Shown: one piece after another, positions 44,273-54,100 of the stretch
Layout: each line of letters starts with the position of its first letter
How positions within the stretch are numbered: the stretch's first letter is position 1
Source: an uncultured Lachnospiraceae bacterium
GTDB taxonomy: Bacteria; Bacillota; Clostridia; Lachnospirales; Lachnospiraceae
Direction: 5' to 3'
Assembly (NCBI GenBank): GCA_934394565.1
Contig: CAKRQV010000007.1
Span: forward strand, 62,001 to 126,000
DNA: 64,000 nt
Notes under the pieces: model-generated
What the model was told of the DNA's origin: nothing
What the model saw: only the letters and a program-made list of their open reading frames with translations
The model's database searches: none
Made by a program: the position numbers and the translations under genes

Positions 44273-45208
44273 CTATTCTTCTCCTGTACGGAATAATGCT
44301 TCAACATACTGATCCGGATCAAATTTTTCCAGATCATCAATGCTCTCACCTACACCTATATATTTTACAGGAATATCCAGTTCTGACTGGATAGCCACTG
44401 CGATGCCACCTTTGGCGGTACCGTCAAGCTTTGTCAGAACGATACCGGTAAGGTTGGTAACTTCCTGAAACTGTCTGGCCTGCATCAGGGCATTCTGTCC
44501 TGTAGAGCCGTCCAGTACGATCAGAGTTTCCAGATAAGCATCCGGATACTCTCTTTCAATGACACGGGAGATCTTACCAAGTTCCTGCATCAGGTTCTTT
44601 TTATTATGAAGACGTCCTGCAGTGTCACACAGAAGGACATCCACATTTCTTGCTTTTGCTGCCTGTACCGCATCGTATACGATAGCTGCGGGATCAGCGC
44701 CTTCCTGGCCTCCGATCATCTCGACACCGGCACGGTCGGCCCATACAGCCAGCTGTGTGCCGGCAGCGGCACGGAAGGTATCTGCAGCAGCGATCAGAAC
44801 TTTTTTGCCGTCCTGTTTCAGCTTTCCTGCCAGTTTGCCGACGGTCGTGGTCTTTCCGACACCATTGACACCGACAACCAGTACAACTGACTTACGGCGT
44901 TCAAACTCGTAATCTTCTTCGCTCGTTTTCATCTGCTCACGGATCGTGTCGATCAGTAAATCACGGCAGGCCATCGGCTCATGGATCTTCTGTTCTTTGA
45001 CCTGCTCCCGCAGACGGTCGAGGATTTTTTCTGTTGTAGCCACACCCAGGTCACCCATGATCAGGGTTTCTTCGAGTTCTTCATAAAAATCTTCATCGAT
45101 TTTTGAAAATCCACTGAAAATGGCATCCATACCGGATACGACATTATCTCTTGTCTTGGCCAGTCCGGCCACCAGACGCTTAAAAAAGCCTTTCTTTTCT
45201 TCTGCCAT
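44273..45208 (-). CDS. ftsY: Signal recognition particle receptor FtsY
   Basis: A 311-residue SRP-receptor GTPase with a short N-terminus and NG domain: GVNGVGKTTTVGKLAGK, DTAGRLHNKKNL, TKLDGTAKGG. It lacks the long acidic A domain of E. coli. I start at MAEEKKGFFK behind AGGAGAG, 10 bases after smc. Confidence 0.95.
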   Translation of the reverse strand: MAEEKKGFFKRLVAGLAKTRDNVVSGMDAIFSGFSKIDEDFYEELEETLIMGDLGVATTEKILDRLREQVKEQKIHEPMACRDLLIDTIREQMKTSEEDYEFERRKSVVLVVGVNGVGKTTTVGKLAGKLKQDGKKVLIAAADTFRAAAGTQLAVWADRAGVEMIGGQEGADPAAIVYDAVQAAKARNVDVLLCDTAGRLHNKKNLMQELGKISRVIEREYPDAYLETLIVLDGSTGQNALMQARQFQEVTNLTGIVLTKLDGTAKGGIAVAIQSELDIPVKYIGVGESIDDLEKFDPDQYVEALFRTGEE

Positions 45209-45218
45209 AGTTTCTCTC

Positions 45219-48200
45219 CTATTTGTCCAGATCATCCTCGATCAAGTCCACAGAAACAAGGGTTGATACACCCTTTTCCTGCATGGTAATACCGTACAGA
45301 CGATCTGCTGCATTCATAGTACCTCTTCTGTGAGTGATAACGATAAACTGGGTATTCTTTGTCAGTTTGTGCAGATATTCGGCAAAACGGGTAACATTGG
45401 AATCATCAAGTGCCGCCTCAATTTCATCAAGCAGACAAAACGGCGACGGTTTCAGATTCTGGATCGCAAAAAGCAGTGCGATCGCCGTCAGAGCTTTTTC
45501 ACCACCCGACAGCTGCATCATATTCTGCAGCTTCTTTCCCGGGGGCTGCGAAATAATCTGTACGCCCGCCTCCAGAATATCTTCTCCTTCGACCAGCTCG
45601 ATCGAGCCTTTGCCTCCGCCGAACAGATCCTTGAATGCCTTGTCAAATTCCCGCTGGATATCGGCAAATTTTTCCGAAAACTGGCGGCGCATACCGTCAT
45701 CCAGCTCCTGAATGATATTTTCCAGTGTTTCCTTTGCCTGGATCAGGTCTTCATGCTGTGCCGAGAGGAAAGTATGACGTTCCTCCACTTCCTTAAATTC
45801 CTCGATCGCATTGACGTTGACCGGACCGAGCCTGCGGATCTCTTCTTTAACTTCATTTAACTGTTTTTTTAATACAGTCCGCTCCGGCACCTCTTCCATA
45901 CGGTAGGAAGCGGCCTGCACCGGCGTGATCTCGTATTCATCCCAGATGTAGTTGATCTGGGATTCCTGGCTTTCTTCCAGCTTATCCAGCTGGCTTCTTA
46001 AGCGATAACATTCCTTATCCAGACGGTTCTGGTGTTCGGACAGCTCATCACGCTTTGCAAAGAACTGACGGTGCGTACCCTGCAGTTTTTCCTTTTCCTG
46101 CTGTGTCTTTGCCAGTTCTGCCTGTAAAATGCCGTCCTGTTCTCTGCCCGCAGCCATCGTCACTTCGATTTCGGCCATCTGCTGCTTTTTCTCTTCTTCT
46201 TCGTGACTGCGTTCTGTTTGTTTGCCGGAAATATCCTCTTTTTCAGCCTGCAAAGTCTCTAACTCCCGGCGGATACGGGTGATATTTTCCTCATGGAAAG
46301 ACAGCTGCTGTGACAGCTCTGAACCTTTCAGATGCAGACTTTCCAGCTGTTTTGCCAGTTCTGTTTCCTGATCTTTCTGCTGATTGAGCAACGTCTCCTG
46401 GGAAAGCGCTGTCTCCTGAGAATCTTTCTCGGAGGACTTGAGTTCTTTCATCTCTTTCTGGATGGAAAGCTTGAACTCATCGATCTCCCGGATCTGGGAT
46501 TCGATCTCGGAACTTTCACCCTTTAGTTGGCTGTAGCCCGACTGGATCTCACGGATTCTCTGTTCGGCCTGTCGGATGCTCATCTCGGCTGTATTCAGAT
46601 CCAGCTGCTTATCCTTGACCTTCTCGGCAATATCAGCAATCTCGTCGCGCAGGGCGTTTCTTAAGCTTCGCTTTGTCTCCAGCCCCTGTTTCAGTTCGTC
46701 CAGGTCTGTCGAAAGCTTTTTCACCTGTTTTTCCAGCTCTTCGATCTCACGGCGGCGTCCCAGAAGATTACTGGTATTTTTAAAGGCACCACCGGTCATG
46801 GATCCGCCCGGATTTAAGAGCTCGCCTTCCAATGTAACGATACGCAGGGAGTGATGATTTTTCTTCTGCAGAGCGATACCGTGGTCGATAGTCTCGACAA
46901 CCAACGTCCGGCCGAGCAGCGAACGCATCAGCTCTGTGAATTCCGGTTCTGTATGTACCAGACGGTCCGCTGACTGGATCACACCCTCTTCCTTTAACAG
47001 CTGCGCCATCGGCAGTCCGCCTTTGGCAGATATTGCAGACAGTGGTAAAAAGGTTGCACGGCCATATCTGTTTTTCTTCAGAAAACCGATCATTTCCTTA
47101 GCTGTTTTTTCGTCCTTGGTGACAATATTCTGGATCGCACCGCCAAGGGCTGTCTCGATCGCAGTCTCATACTTTTTATCCGTTTTGATCAGATCGGCCA
47201 CAACGCCGATCAGCCCGGGCACACGGTTCTTCTGCTCCATGACACGGCGGATGGAATTGCCATAGCCGTCGTAACGCTCGGACATATTGCGCAGGGTCTC
47301 CAGCCGGGATTCCTCGCGGTGGAACAAAAGCTGCCGGTTATCGACTTCCCGCTGCTCATTTACGATCTCCTGCTGCAGCTTTTCAATCTGTTTCTGATTG
47401 GCACTTCGTTTCCCGTCAGCGCCCTCAATCTCTTTTGCCAGCTTTCTGTATTCAGCACGGCAGTTGATCAGCACATCCTGCTGCTTTTCCTCATCATTTT
47501 TAAGCACCAGCACACGCTGGCTCAGCATGGATTTGCGGATGCCGATCTGCTCAAGCATCGCGTCGTAGCGCTGCAGCTTACCCTTTGCGGAGGCTTTCTG
47601 GTTCAACAGATCGATCTGGCTGGTCTTGGCCTGATTCATGGTCAGAGTACTCTGTACCATTGCATCATGCAGCGCGTCCAGCTCGGCCTGTATCCGGTCT
47701 GTTTCGGTCTGGTTCTCTTTTCCCTGGATTTTTGCTTCGTCTCTGGTCTGTTCCAGCTCCTTCAGCTGTGCCTTCTTGCCTTCACATTCGCTGTCTATCA
47801 CATTCAGACGCTCGGCATGCATCCTGCGGTTTTCCGAAGCCGTACGGATCTGTTCCTGCAAGACCTGGATCTGGCCCTCCAGCTGTTTTAACGACAGGGC
47901 ATTTTCCGAGGTTTTTCCCCGCTTTTCCTCAATCTCCTTTTCCAGCTCTTCCAGCTGCTTTTCAAGGACATCATACTCTTCCTTTGTCTTTTCAAACTGG
48001 GCTTTTGTCTCTGCCAATTCTTCACTGGAAGCGCCGTAGGTCTGCTGCAGACGGTCGTATTCCTTTTCCATACGTTCCCGGTCCACCAGAAACATATTCA
48101 GATCCAGAAGCTTTAACTCGTCCCTTTTTTTCAGATAGATACGGGCCGACTCCGACTGACGGCGCAACGGACCCAGCTGTCTTGTCAGCTCGGAAAGGAT

Positions 48201-48779
48201 ATCACTGACACGGGTCAGATTGCTTTCTTCCTCTTCCAGCTTTTTAAGCGTCGTTGCCTTTCTGCGCTTAAATTTAACGATACCGGCAGCCTCATCAAAC
48301 AATTCACGGCGGTCATCGGGCTTATTGCTCAAGATCTTGTCGATCTGACCCTGGCCGATGATGGAATATCCCTCTTTACCGATACCGGTATCATAAAAAA
48401 GCTCCTGGATATCACGCAGTCTGCAGGCTGCACCGTTCATCAGATATTCGCTCTCGCCGGAACGATACAGTCGTCTCGTTACTGTGACTTCCTCATAGGA
48501 CGTATCCAGTTTGTGATCGGCATTATCCAGTGTGATGGCTACAGAAGCGTATCCCAGCGGTTTTCTCAGCTGTGTACCGGAGAAAATAACGTCCTGCATA
48601 TTACCGCCTCGAAGCTGCTTGGCACTCTGTTCACCAAGAACCCAGCGCACCGCATCCGCAACGTTGCTCTTGCCACTGCCGTTCGGACCGACGATACCTG
48701 TGATACCATTATGGAACTCGAATTTGATCTTGTTGGCAAAGGACTTGAAGCCCTGTACCTCGATGCTCTTTAAATACAT
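45219..48779 (-). CDS. smc: Chromosome segregation protein SMC
   Basis: A 1186-residue condensin ATPase. Walker A is GPNGSGKSNVADA, long coiled coils flank a hinge near residues 500-680 (GLIGVVADLIKTDKKYETAI), and the C-terminal signature LSGGEKALTAIALLFA and Walker B LLDEIEAALDD complete the head. I start at MYLKSIEVQGFKSF behind AGGAAGG. Its start overlaps the rnc stop by ten bases. Confidence 0.96.
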   Translation of the reverse strand: MYLKSIEVQGFKSFANKIKFEFHNGITGIVGPNGSGKSNVADAVRWVLGEQSAKQLRGGNMQDVIFSGTQLRKPLGYASVAITLDNADHKLDTSYEEVTVTRRLYRSGESEYLMNGAACRLRDIQELFYDTGIGKEGYSIIGQGQIDKILSNKPDDRRELFDEAAGIVKFKRRKATTLKKLEEEESNLTRVSDILSELTRQLGPLRRQSESARIYLKKRDELKLLDLNMFLVDRERMEKEYDRLQQTYGASSEELAETKAQFEKTKEEYDVLEKQLEELEKEIEEKRGKTSENALSLKQLEGQIQVLQEQIRTASENRRMHAERLNVIDSECEGKKAQLKELEQTRDEAKIQGKENQTETDRIQAELDALHDAMVQSTLTMNQAKTSQIDLLNQKASAKGKLQRYDAMLEQIGIRKSMLSQRVLVLKNDEEKQQDVLINCRAEYRKLAKEIEGADGKRSANQKQIEKLQQEIVNEQREVDNRQLLFHREESRLETLRNMSERYDGYGNSIRRVMEQKNRVPGLIGVVADLIKTDKKYETAIETALGGAIQNIVTKDEKTAKEMIGFLKKNRYGRATFLPLSAISAKGGLPMAQLLKEEGVIQSADRLVHTEPEFTELMRSLLGRTLVVETIDHGIALQKKNHHSLRIVTLEGELLNPGGSMTGGAFKNTSNLLGRRREIEELEKQVKKLSTDLDELKQGLETKRSLRNALRDEIADIAEKVKDKQLDLNTAEMSIRQAEQRIREIQSGYSQLKGESSEIESQIREIDEFKLSIQKEMKELKSSEKDSQETALSQETLLNQQKDQETELAKQLESLHLKGSELSQQLSFHEENITRIRRELETLQAEKEDISGKQTERSHEEEEKKQQMAEIEVTMAAGREQDGILQAELAKTQQEKEKLQGTHRQFFAKRDELSEHQNRLDKECYRLRSQLDKLEESQESQINYIWDEYEITPVQAASYRMEEVPERTVLKKQLNEVKEEIRRLGPVNVNAIEEFKEVEERHTFLSAQHEDLIQAKETLENIIQELDDGMRRQFSEKFADIQREFDKAFKDLFGGGKGSIELVEGEDILEAGVQIISQPPGKKLQNMMQLSGGEKALTAIALLFAIQNLKPSPFCLLDEIEAALDDSNVTRFAEYLHKLTKNTQFIVITHRRGTMNAADRLYGITMQEKGVSTLVSVDLIEDDLDK

Positions 48780-49480
48780 GCGTTTTCTTTGCCTTCCTGT
48801 GTCTTTTCTCTGAGACGGCACAGTGCCATGTAAGCTGCTTTCTGCTCGGCAGCCTTTTTCGTACGTCCCATACCCTGTCCATAACAGATTTCTCCGATAT
48901 ACAGATCCACATAAAAGGATTTGGCATGATCCGGACCCTCAGCTTTGACCAGCTCATAGTGGATCCTGCCTTCCATATGTCCCTGTACCAGTTCCTGCAA
49001 TATGGTCTTACTATCATAAAAGAGTCTCTTCTTATCAATATCGTTCAGGACATGCTTCAAAATAAACTCTTTTGCATTAGTAATCCCACCATCCAGGAAA
49101 ATTGCGCCAATCGTCGCCTCCACAGAATCCGAAATAATCGAATCTCTCTGACGTCCGCCGGTGCTCTCCTCACCTTTGCCCATCTGCAGTGCCTGATCCA
49201 GCCCCAGCTCTCTGGCACAGACGGCCAGCGATGGTTCACAGACAAGACTGGCTCTGAGCTTTGACAGCTCCCCCTCCGGTTTTTCCGGATACAGATTATA
49301 CAAAAACTCACTGCTGACCATTTCCAGCACAGCATCACCCAGAAACTCCAGCCTTTCGTTACACTGGATCCGCTTCATATGATGTTCGTTGATATAGGAA
49401 CTGTGACGCAGCGCCATGTCCAGAAGGCTCTTGTCCTTAAACACATAACCGATTGCCTTTTCCAGCTTCTTATGTTCCAT
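48770..49480 (-). CDS. rnc: Ribonuclease III
   Basis: A 236-residue double-strand RNA endonuclease. The catalytic core is CNERLEFLGDAVLEMV with DSVEATIGAIFLDGG; a C-terminal dsRNA-binding domain ends with GRTKKAAEQKAAYMAL. I start at MEHKKLEKAI behind AAAGGAGG rather than 16 codons earlier. Confidence 0.95.
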   Translation of the reverse strand: MEHKKLEKAIGYVFKDKSLLDMALRHSSYINEHHMKRIQCNERLEFLGDAVLEMVSSEFLYNLYPEKPEGELSKLRASLVCEPSLAVCARELGLDQALQMGKGEESTGGRQRDSIISDSVEATIGAIFLDGGITNAKEFILKHVLNDIDKKRLFYDSKTILQELVQGHMEGRIHYELVKAEGPDHAKSFYVDLYIGEICYGQGMGRTKKAAEQKAAYMALCRLREKTQEGKENACI

Positions 49481-49530
49481 TCTTCCTCCTTTGCCTCTGT
49501 GGTCACCGAACATAACCTCCGGCAACAAGA

Positions 49531-49578
49531 ACAGGACAGGAAAGTATCGTACACTGTTATACCCCTCCCCTGTCCTGT
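49531..49578 (-). terminator. Possible terminator after acpP
   Basis: ACAGGACAGG pairs with CCTGTCCTGT around a long loop on the minus strand; the tail TTCTTGTTG is only weakly U-rich, so partial read-through into rnc is likely. Confidence 0.5.
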
Positions 49579-49606
49579 AATCTTCAATATTTATGCACTA
49601 TATTGC

Positions 49607-49831
49607 TCAGGCATTGCGGATCGCTTCTACAGCGTCTCCAACGGTCACAATGCTCTCTGCCTTCTCAGTCGGGATTTCGATGTCGAATTCCTCTTCAATA
49701 CCCATGATGATCTGGAATACATCCAGAGAATCAGCACCAAGATCATCAATAAAAGTTGTATCCATTGTGATCTCATCTTTGTCAATATTTAATACTTCAG
49801 CAATAATGTCCTGTATTTTTTCGAATTCCAT
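49607..49831 (-). CDS. acpP: Acyl carrier protein
   Basis: A 74-residue acidic carrier protein for fatty acid synthesis; the phosphopantetheine serine is in DDLGADSLDVFQI. I start at MEFEKIQDII behind AGAGGAT. It begins two bases after plsX. Confidence 0.96.
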   Translation of the reverse strand: MEFEKIQDIIAEVLNIDKDEITMDTTFIDDLGADSLDVFQIIMGIEEEFDIEIPTEKAESIVTVGDAVEAIRNA

Positions 49832-49833
49832 GT

Positions 49834-50856
49834 TTATATCCTCTCTTCCTTTGTATCCACCATATGCTCTTTGATCTTGTCGCTGATATGGGCTTCTGTA
49901 AACTGGATACACTGTAATATAGAATTTTTGATTTCCACTGCATCGGAACTGCCGTGGGATTTCACTACCAGACCTTTCAGACCCAGAAGCGGTGCTCCGC
50001 CATACTCGGAAACGTCAAAATCCTTAAGTGTTTTTTTCAGTGCCGGCTTTACCAGTAACGCACCGATCTTACTGCGCAGGGAAGACATCATGCCGCCTTT
50101 GATCTTCTTGATCAGAGCTCCGGCAAGCCCCTCATACAGCTTGAGAATAACATTGCCTACAAAAGCTTCGCAGACAATGACATCCGCCTTGCCATACGGA
50201 ATATCCCTGGCTTCGATATTTCCTATAAAATTGATATCTTCACAGGCCTGTAACAGCGGATATGTCTCTTTTGCCAGCGCATTTCCCTTTTCCTCCTCGG
50301 CACCGATGTTGACCAGCGCCACACGGGGATTTTTGATATGCATGACATTTTCCATATAAATGGAACCCATCTTGGCAAACTGTACCAGATGGCTTGACCT
50401 AGCATCTACATTGGCTCCGCAGTCGATCAGCAGAGAACTGCCGGTCAGTGTCGGAATCAGCGGTGCCAGCGGCGCGCGCTCCACACCCTTTAACTTGCCA
50501 ACCATAACCTGTCCGCCAACTAAAACAGCGCCCGTACTTCCCGCAGATACGAAGGCATCTGCTTCGCCCTTTCGCACAAGACCAAGGGCCACTACAAGGG
50601 AAGAATCCTTCTTGCCACGGATAGCGTGTACCGGCGGCTCACCGGTCTCGATCACCTGACTGGCCGGAACAACCTGCACGCGATCTTCGGGATACGTGTA
50701 TTTGGAAAGCTCCTGTCGGATAGCATCTTCTTTACCGGCAAGGTAAACAAAGAGTTTGTCACTTTCCAGCAGTGCCTCGACAGCACCCTTGACAATAGCA
50801 ACCGGGGCATTATCTCCGCCCATGGCATCTACTGCGACTTTTATCATTTCGCTCAT
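49834..50856 (-). CDS. plsX: Phosphate acyltransferase PlsX
   Basis: A 340-residue enzyme making acyl-phosphate from acyl-ACP, the substrate of PlsY. It has KVAVDAMGGDNAPVAIVKGA and VSAGSTGAVLVGG. The ATG follows CAGGAGGAG. No rpmF gene precedes it, unlike in many Firmicutes. Confidence 0.95.
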   Translation of the reverse strand: MSEMIKVAVDAMGGDNAPVAIVKGAVEALLESDKLFVYLAGKEDAIRQELSKYTYPEDRVQVVPASQVIETGEPPVHAIRGKKDSSLVVALGLVRKGEADAFVSAGSTGAVLVGGQVMVGKLKGVERAPLAPLIPTLTGSSLLIDCGANVDARSSHLVQFAKMGSIYMENVMHIKNPRVALVNIGAEEEKGNALAKETYPLLQACEDINFIGNIEARDIPYGKADVIVCEAFVGNVILKLYEGLAGALIKKIKGGMMSSLRSKIGALLVKPALKKTLKDFDVSEYGGAPLLGLKGLVVKSHGSSDAVEIKNSILQCIQFTEAHISDKIKEHMVDTKEERI

Positions 50857-50955
50857 GCTACTCCTCCTGCTGTACCATACAGCAATGCAATCTGCATTTT
50901 CAGCACATCTGTCTGTGCAGCTGACCTGTCCGGTCAGGCAGATACACTACAAGTT

Positions 50956-50984
50956 ACTATACAAGACCCACCGGTAAAATGCAA
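50956..50984 (-). promoter_or_regulatory. Sigma-A promoter of plsX-acpP
   Basis: TTGCAT, 17 bases, TATAGT on the minus strand. The leader has a CTGACC/GGTCAG hairpin. I saw no FapR box. Confidence 0.65.
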
Positions 50985-50994
50985 CATTTATTTC

Positions 50995-51185
50995 GCAGGC
51001 AGTATGGATACTGTTACAGTTCACAGCCCTCATGCAAATTTGATTCGCAAAAGAGGGGACTGCTCACACCCGAATCACATTCATACGCATGGCAACTATG
51101 AGAAACACGCTCCGCGAGTTTCTCAAGTTATCGCGGCAGTCGCCAAGGTCTCATGCAAGCATGGACTTTGGCTCGTTGCTCGCGT
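50995..51185. repeat. Possible dispersed intergenic element with nested hairpins
   Basis: This lies in the 389-base gap between plsX and the lipoprotein gene. A hairpin GAGAAAC/GTTTCTC (51100-51124) is enclosed by GACTGC (51058-51063) and GCAGTC (51136-51141). A nine-base direct repeat CTCATGCAA lies at 51029-51037 and 51150-51158. There is no coding potential. The boundaries are approximate. It does not share the skeleton of the family A elements. Confidence 0.45.
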
Positions 51186-51187
51186 AA

Positions 51188-51224
51188 ATAAAAAGGCGGA
51201 GACAGCCCATTTTGGTGTCTCCGC
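51188..51224 (-). terminator. Terminator of the lipoprotein gene
   Basis: GCGGAGACA pairs with TGTCTCCGC on the minus strand, followed by CTTTTTATTT. Confidence 0.9.
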
Positions 51225-51245
51225 TTATATATTTCCTGTAATATT

Positions 51246-51785
51246 TTACTGCTCGTTTAACTGTTCGCCGGCGATCACACTGACATCCGCGACATCCTGT
51301 ACAACTACAGCACTGGTCAGGCTGGTTGCTTCACGGATACGGTCGTCCACTGTCACAGTAGCCACACAGAAATAATAGCTCGTACCCTTCTCTGATGTAT
51401 CTGGAGTGTAGGTGGCTTCTGTCGCACCCTCGATGGCCTGTCCACCACCGTTTAAATCGGCTGTATTCTGGTACCACTGGTAAGTGATCGTACCCTCCGG
51501 TGCGGTGGCTTCAACCGTCAGAGCATCGGCTCCGGCTCCTACCTGATATGTATGGGTATCGCCAAGGTTTAATGTAAATTCCGGTGCAGCGAGATTCTCA
51601 TCCACATTCCGGATGACCTTTTTATCCTTCATTTCCTGCATCTGGGCAGCCGTCAGTGTATTGCTCTCGGATTTGCCGAGAAGCGTCTGCCATGACTCTT
51701 TAACTGTAGAAACCGAGCAGCCGGTCAGCGTATTCAGCATTACGGCTGTCAGCAATACAGCTGCGATTTTTCTTGTTCCCCTCAT
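51246..51785 (-). CDS. Lipoprotein with Ig-like domain
   Basis: A 179-residue surface lipoprotein. The signal peptide ends in the lipobox LTGCS. Residues about 70-165 look like a bacterial Ig-like fold (TYQWYQNTADLNGGGQAIEG, ATYTPDTSEKGTSYYFCVAT), which often mediates surface binding. The function is unknown. It has its own promoter and terminator and so stands alone. Confidence 0.75.
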   Translation of the reverse strand: MRGTRKIAAVLLTAVMLNTLTGCSVSTVKESWQTLLGKSESNTLTAAQMQEMKDKKVIRNVDENLAAPEFTLNLGDTHTYQVGAGADALTVEATAPEGTITYQWYQNTADLNGGGQAIEGATEATYTPDTSEKGTSYYFCVATVTVDDRIREATSLTSAVVVQDVADVSVIAGEQLNEQ

Positions 51786-51854
51786 ATGTATTACCCCTTT
51801 GTATATGTGTAATTATTACGTTTATGTATCATTTTCTTTTCGAAATCTTTTCGT

Positions 51855-51883
51855 ATTATAGCACAAGCCTAAAGGAGCGTCAA
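51855..51883 (-). promoter_or_regulatory. Sigma-A promoter of the lipoprotein gene
   Basis: TTGACG, 17 bases, TATAAT on the minus strand, about 70 bases before the start codon. Confidence 0.75.
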
Positions 51884-51917
51884 TATTTGCCACAAAACAT
51901 TCATATTGTACCAATTG

Positions 51918-51960
51918 TAAAAATTCCGGTTTACGTTTCTCACGAAAAACCGGAATTTTA
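51918..51960 (-). terminator. Terminator of the metal P-type ATPase operon
   Basis: AAAATTCCGGTTT pairs perfectly with AAACCGGAATTTT on the minus strand, ending in TTTTT. Confidence 0.9.
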
Positions 51961-51976
51961 CACATATATACTGTAT

Positions 51977-54085
51977 TTATGCCTGTATGATTTCTTCCGT
52001 TTTCTCCGGAAGCAGATCGTTCATGTTCCTCAGACAAAGCGCGATCGTAGATGCATTATGTAAAAATGCCGCCGTTCCCGGTACTACCCAGCCGAAGACA
52101 CCGGCCAGAAGGATCGCCGCATTAAAGCCAATACCGATCCGTGAAGTGGATCTCATGCGTTCCATCATGCCATTACCAAGCCGACGCAAGGCAACCAGCT
52201 GCTGCAGATCCGAACCGGAAAGCGTGATATCTGCGATTTCCTGCGCAATATCAGCACCCTCTTTCATCGCAATACCTACATCTGCCATGGACAGTGCCGG
52301 AGAATCGTTGATGCCGTCACCTACCATAATCACAGTATGACCGGCTTTCTTCTCCTGTTCAACAAAACCTGCTTTATCCTCCGGCAGTACTTCCGCATAG
52401 TACTGGGTTATGCCCAGACTTTCGGCAACCGCCTTTGCTGTTCTGTCACTGTCACCGGTCATCATGACAATATTGGTCAGACCGGCATCTTTAAGCTCCG
52501 CGATAACGTTGCGGGATTCTTCTTTGATCGGATCCGCAATGCCGATGATAGCCACCAGCTTGCCGCCGATCGCCATATACAAATGCGAATAATAGGAAGG
52601 GATTCGCTCCAACTTATCCTGATCCTCCGGCAGTACGATGCACTTCTCATCTTCAAATACGAAATGATAACTGCCGATCACCGCACGTTCTTCTCCGATC
52701 GTTGTGGCAACACCATGTGCCACAATGTATACAACTTTCGAATGCATCTCTTCATGCTGCAGATCTTTTTCTTTTGCTGCACGTACGACAGCATTGGCAA
52801 GAGAATGTGGGAAATGCTCTTCCAGGCATGCAGCGATACGAAGCATCTCATCCTCTTCGTAGCCCTCCATGGCAACAACCTGCTCTACTGCCGGTGTAGC
52901 CTTGGTCAGTGTGCCTGTTTTATCAAATACAACGGTATCCGCTGCAGCGATATCCTCAAGATATTTACCACCTTTGACAGTGATCCGGTGCTTACCGGCT
53001 TCACGCATTGCTGACAGTACCGAGATTGGCATGGCAACCTCAATCGCACAGGAGAAATCGACCATCAGCACAGAGGCAGCCTTCGTTACATTTCTGGTGA
53101 GCAGAAGCGTCGCTACTGCAGCACCGAAGGTATACGGAATCAGCTTGCTTACCACACGTTCTGCCTGACTCTGAGTAATACTCTTCAGGCTCTCGGATGC
53201 CTCGATCATCTCTACGATACGGTCATATCTGGTCTTTCCTGAGGTCTGGCGCACCTCGATCAGGATCTCGCCCTCTTCTACAACGGTTCCGGCGAATACC
53301 GTACCATGGACAGCCTTTCTTACCGCTACGGACTCACCGGTCAGTGCCGCCTGGTTGACCATAGCCTCACCCTCGATCACCGTACCATCCAGTGGGATGA
53401 CACTGCCCATGCTTACCTGGATCACATCACCGACCTGAATCTGACCGATGCCGACCTGACGTACCGTATCCGGTCCTTCGACTTTCCATACTTTCGACAC
53501 ATTCAGTGCCAGAGACTGGGCCAGGTCATCGACGGATTTCTTATAAGTCCATTCCTCCAGCTCCTCACCCACCTCTGTCAGGAAGGTGATCGAACTTGCC
53601 GCGGCAAAATCACCGATCAGCATGGATGCTGCAATTGCAGAGGCATGCACGATTTCTGCGCTGAATTTTCTGGCCAGAAGATCTTTGATACCGTGCCAGA
53701 TAAATGGGGCGCCGTCATAGATCGTACAGGCAATCCGGACTGGTGCCGGCAGGAAGAATTTCTTGATACCACGAAGCATGACCATATTGATCAGTTTTTC
53801 TTTGTAATGGTCATTCGTTGCACGGGAAGAGACCGCAGGTATATAGTCCTGCAGCTCAGGCTGTTTCAGAGAGAGACCGCCGATATAGTCCAGAAGGACA
53901 GCTTCTGCCTTTCCATAATACTTTACCGTCAGCTGCGCAGTCCGCACATAGACCTGCACACTCTCTACTTCATCGCGGTTCATCAGAGTATAATACAGGG
54001 TATCTGCCTCTTCCTGCGTAAATCTTCGCTGACATAAGTCCAGATGAAATCTGTTCTTACTGCGATGTAACACTCTATATTTCAT
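51977..54085 (-). CDS. Metal-transporting P-type ATPase (P1B-like)
   Basis: A 702-residue ATP-driven metal transporter. The N-terminal about 75 residues resemble a metal-binding HMA fold without CXXC. The actuator motif is LTGES, the phosphorylated aspartate DKTGTLT, and the hinge GDGINDSPAL. The membrane metal motif is DFSCAIEVAMPISV where copper pumps have CPC, so the metal may be Mn, Zn or another ion, as in CtpC-like pumps. It lies 15 bases after a DUF6110-type gene under a CsoR-like operator. The direction is probably export. Confidence 0.85.
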   Translation of the reverse strand: MKYRVLHRSKNRFHLDLCQRRFTQEEADTLYYTLMNRDEVESVQVYVRTAQLTVKYYGKAEAVLLDYIGGLSLKQPELQDYIPAVSSRATNDHYKEKLINMVMLRGIKKFFLPAPVRIACTIYDGAPFIWHGIKDLLARKFSAEIVHASAIAASMLIGDFAAASSITFLTEVGEELEEWTYKKSVDDLAQSLALNVSKVWKVEGPDTVRQVGIGQIQVGDVIQVSMGSVIPLDGTVIEGEAMVNQAALTGESVAVRKAVHGTVFAGTVVEEGEILIEVRQTSGKTRYDRIVEMIEASESLKSITQSQAERVVSKLIPYTFGAAVATLLLTRNVTKAASVLMVDFSCAIEVAMPISVLSAMREAGKHRITVKGGKYLEDIAAADTVVFDKTGTLTKATPAVEQVVAMEGYEEDEMLRIAACLEEHFPHSLANAVVRAAKEKDLQHEEMHSKVVYIVAHGVATTIGEERAVIGSYHFVFEDEKCIVLPEDQDKLERIPSYYSHLYMAIGGKLVAIIGIADPIKEESRNVIAELKDAGLTNIVMMTGDSDRTAKAVAESLGITQYYAEVLPEDKAGFVEQEKKAGHTVIMVGDGINDSPALSMADVGIAMKEGADIAQEIADITLSGSDLQQLVALRRLGNGMMERMRSTSRIGIGFNAAILLAGVFGWVVPGTAAFLHNASTIALCLRNMNDLLPEKTEEIIQA

Positions 54086-54100
54086 TTTTCTGCCTCAATA

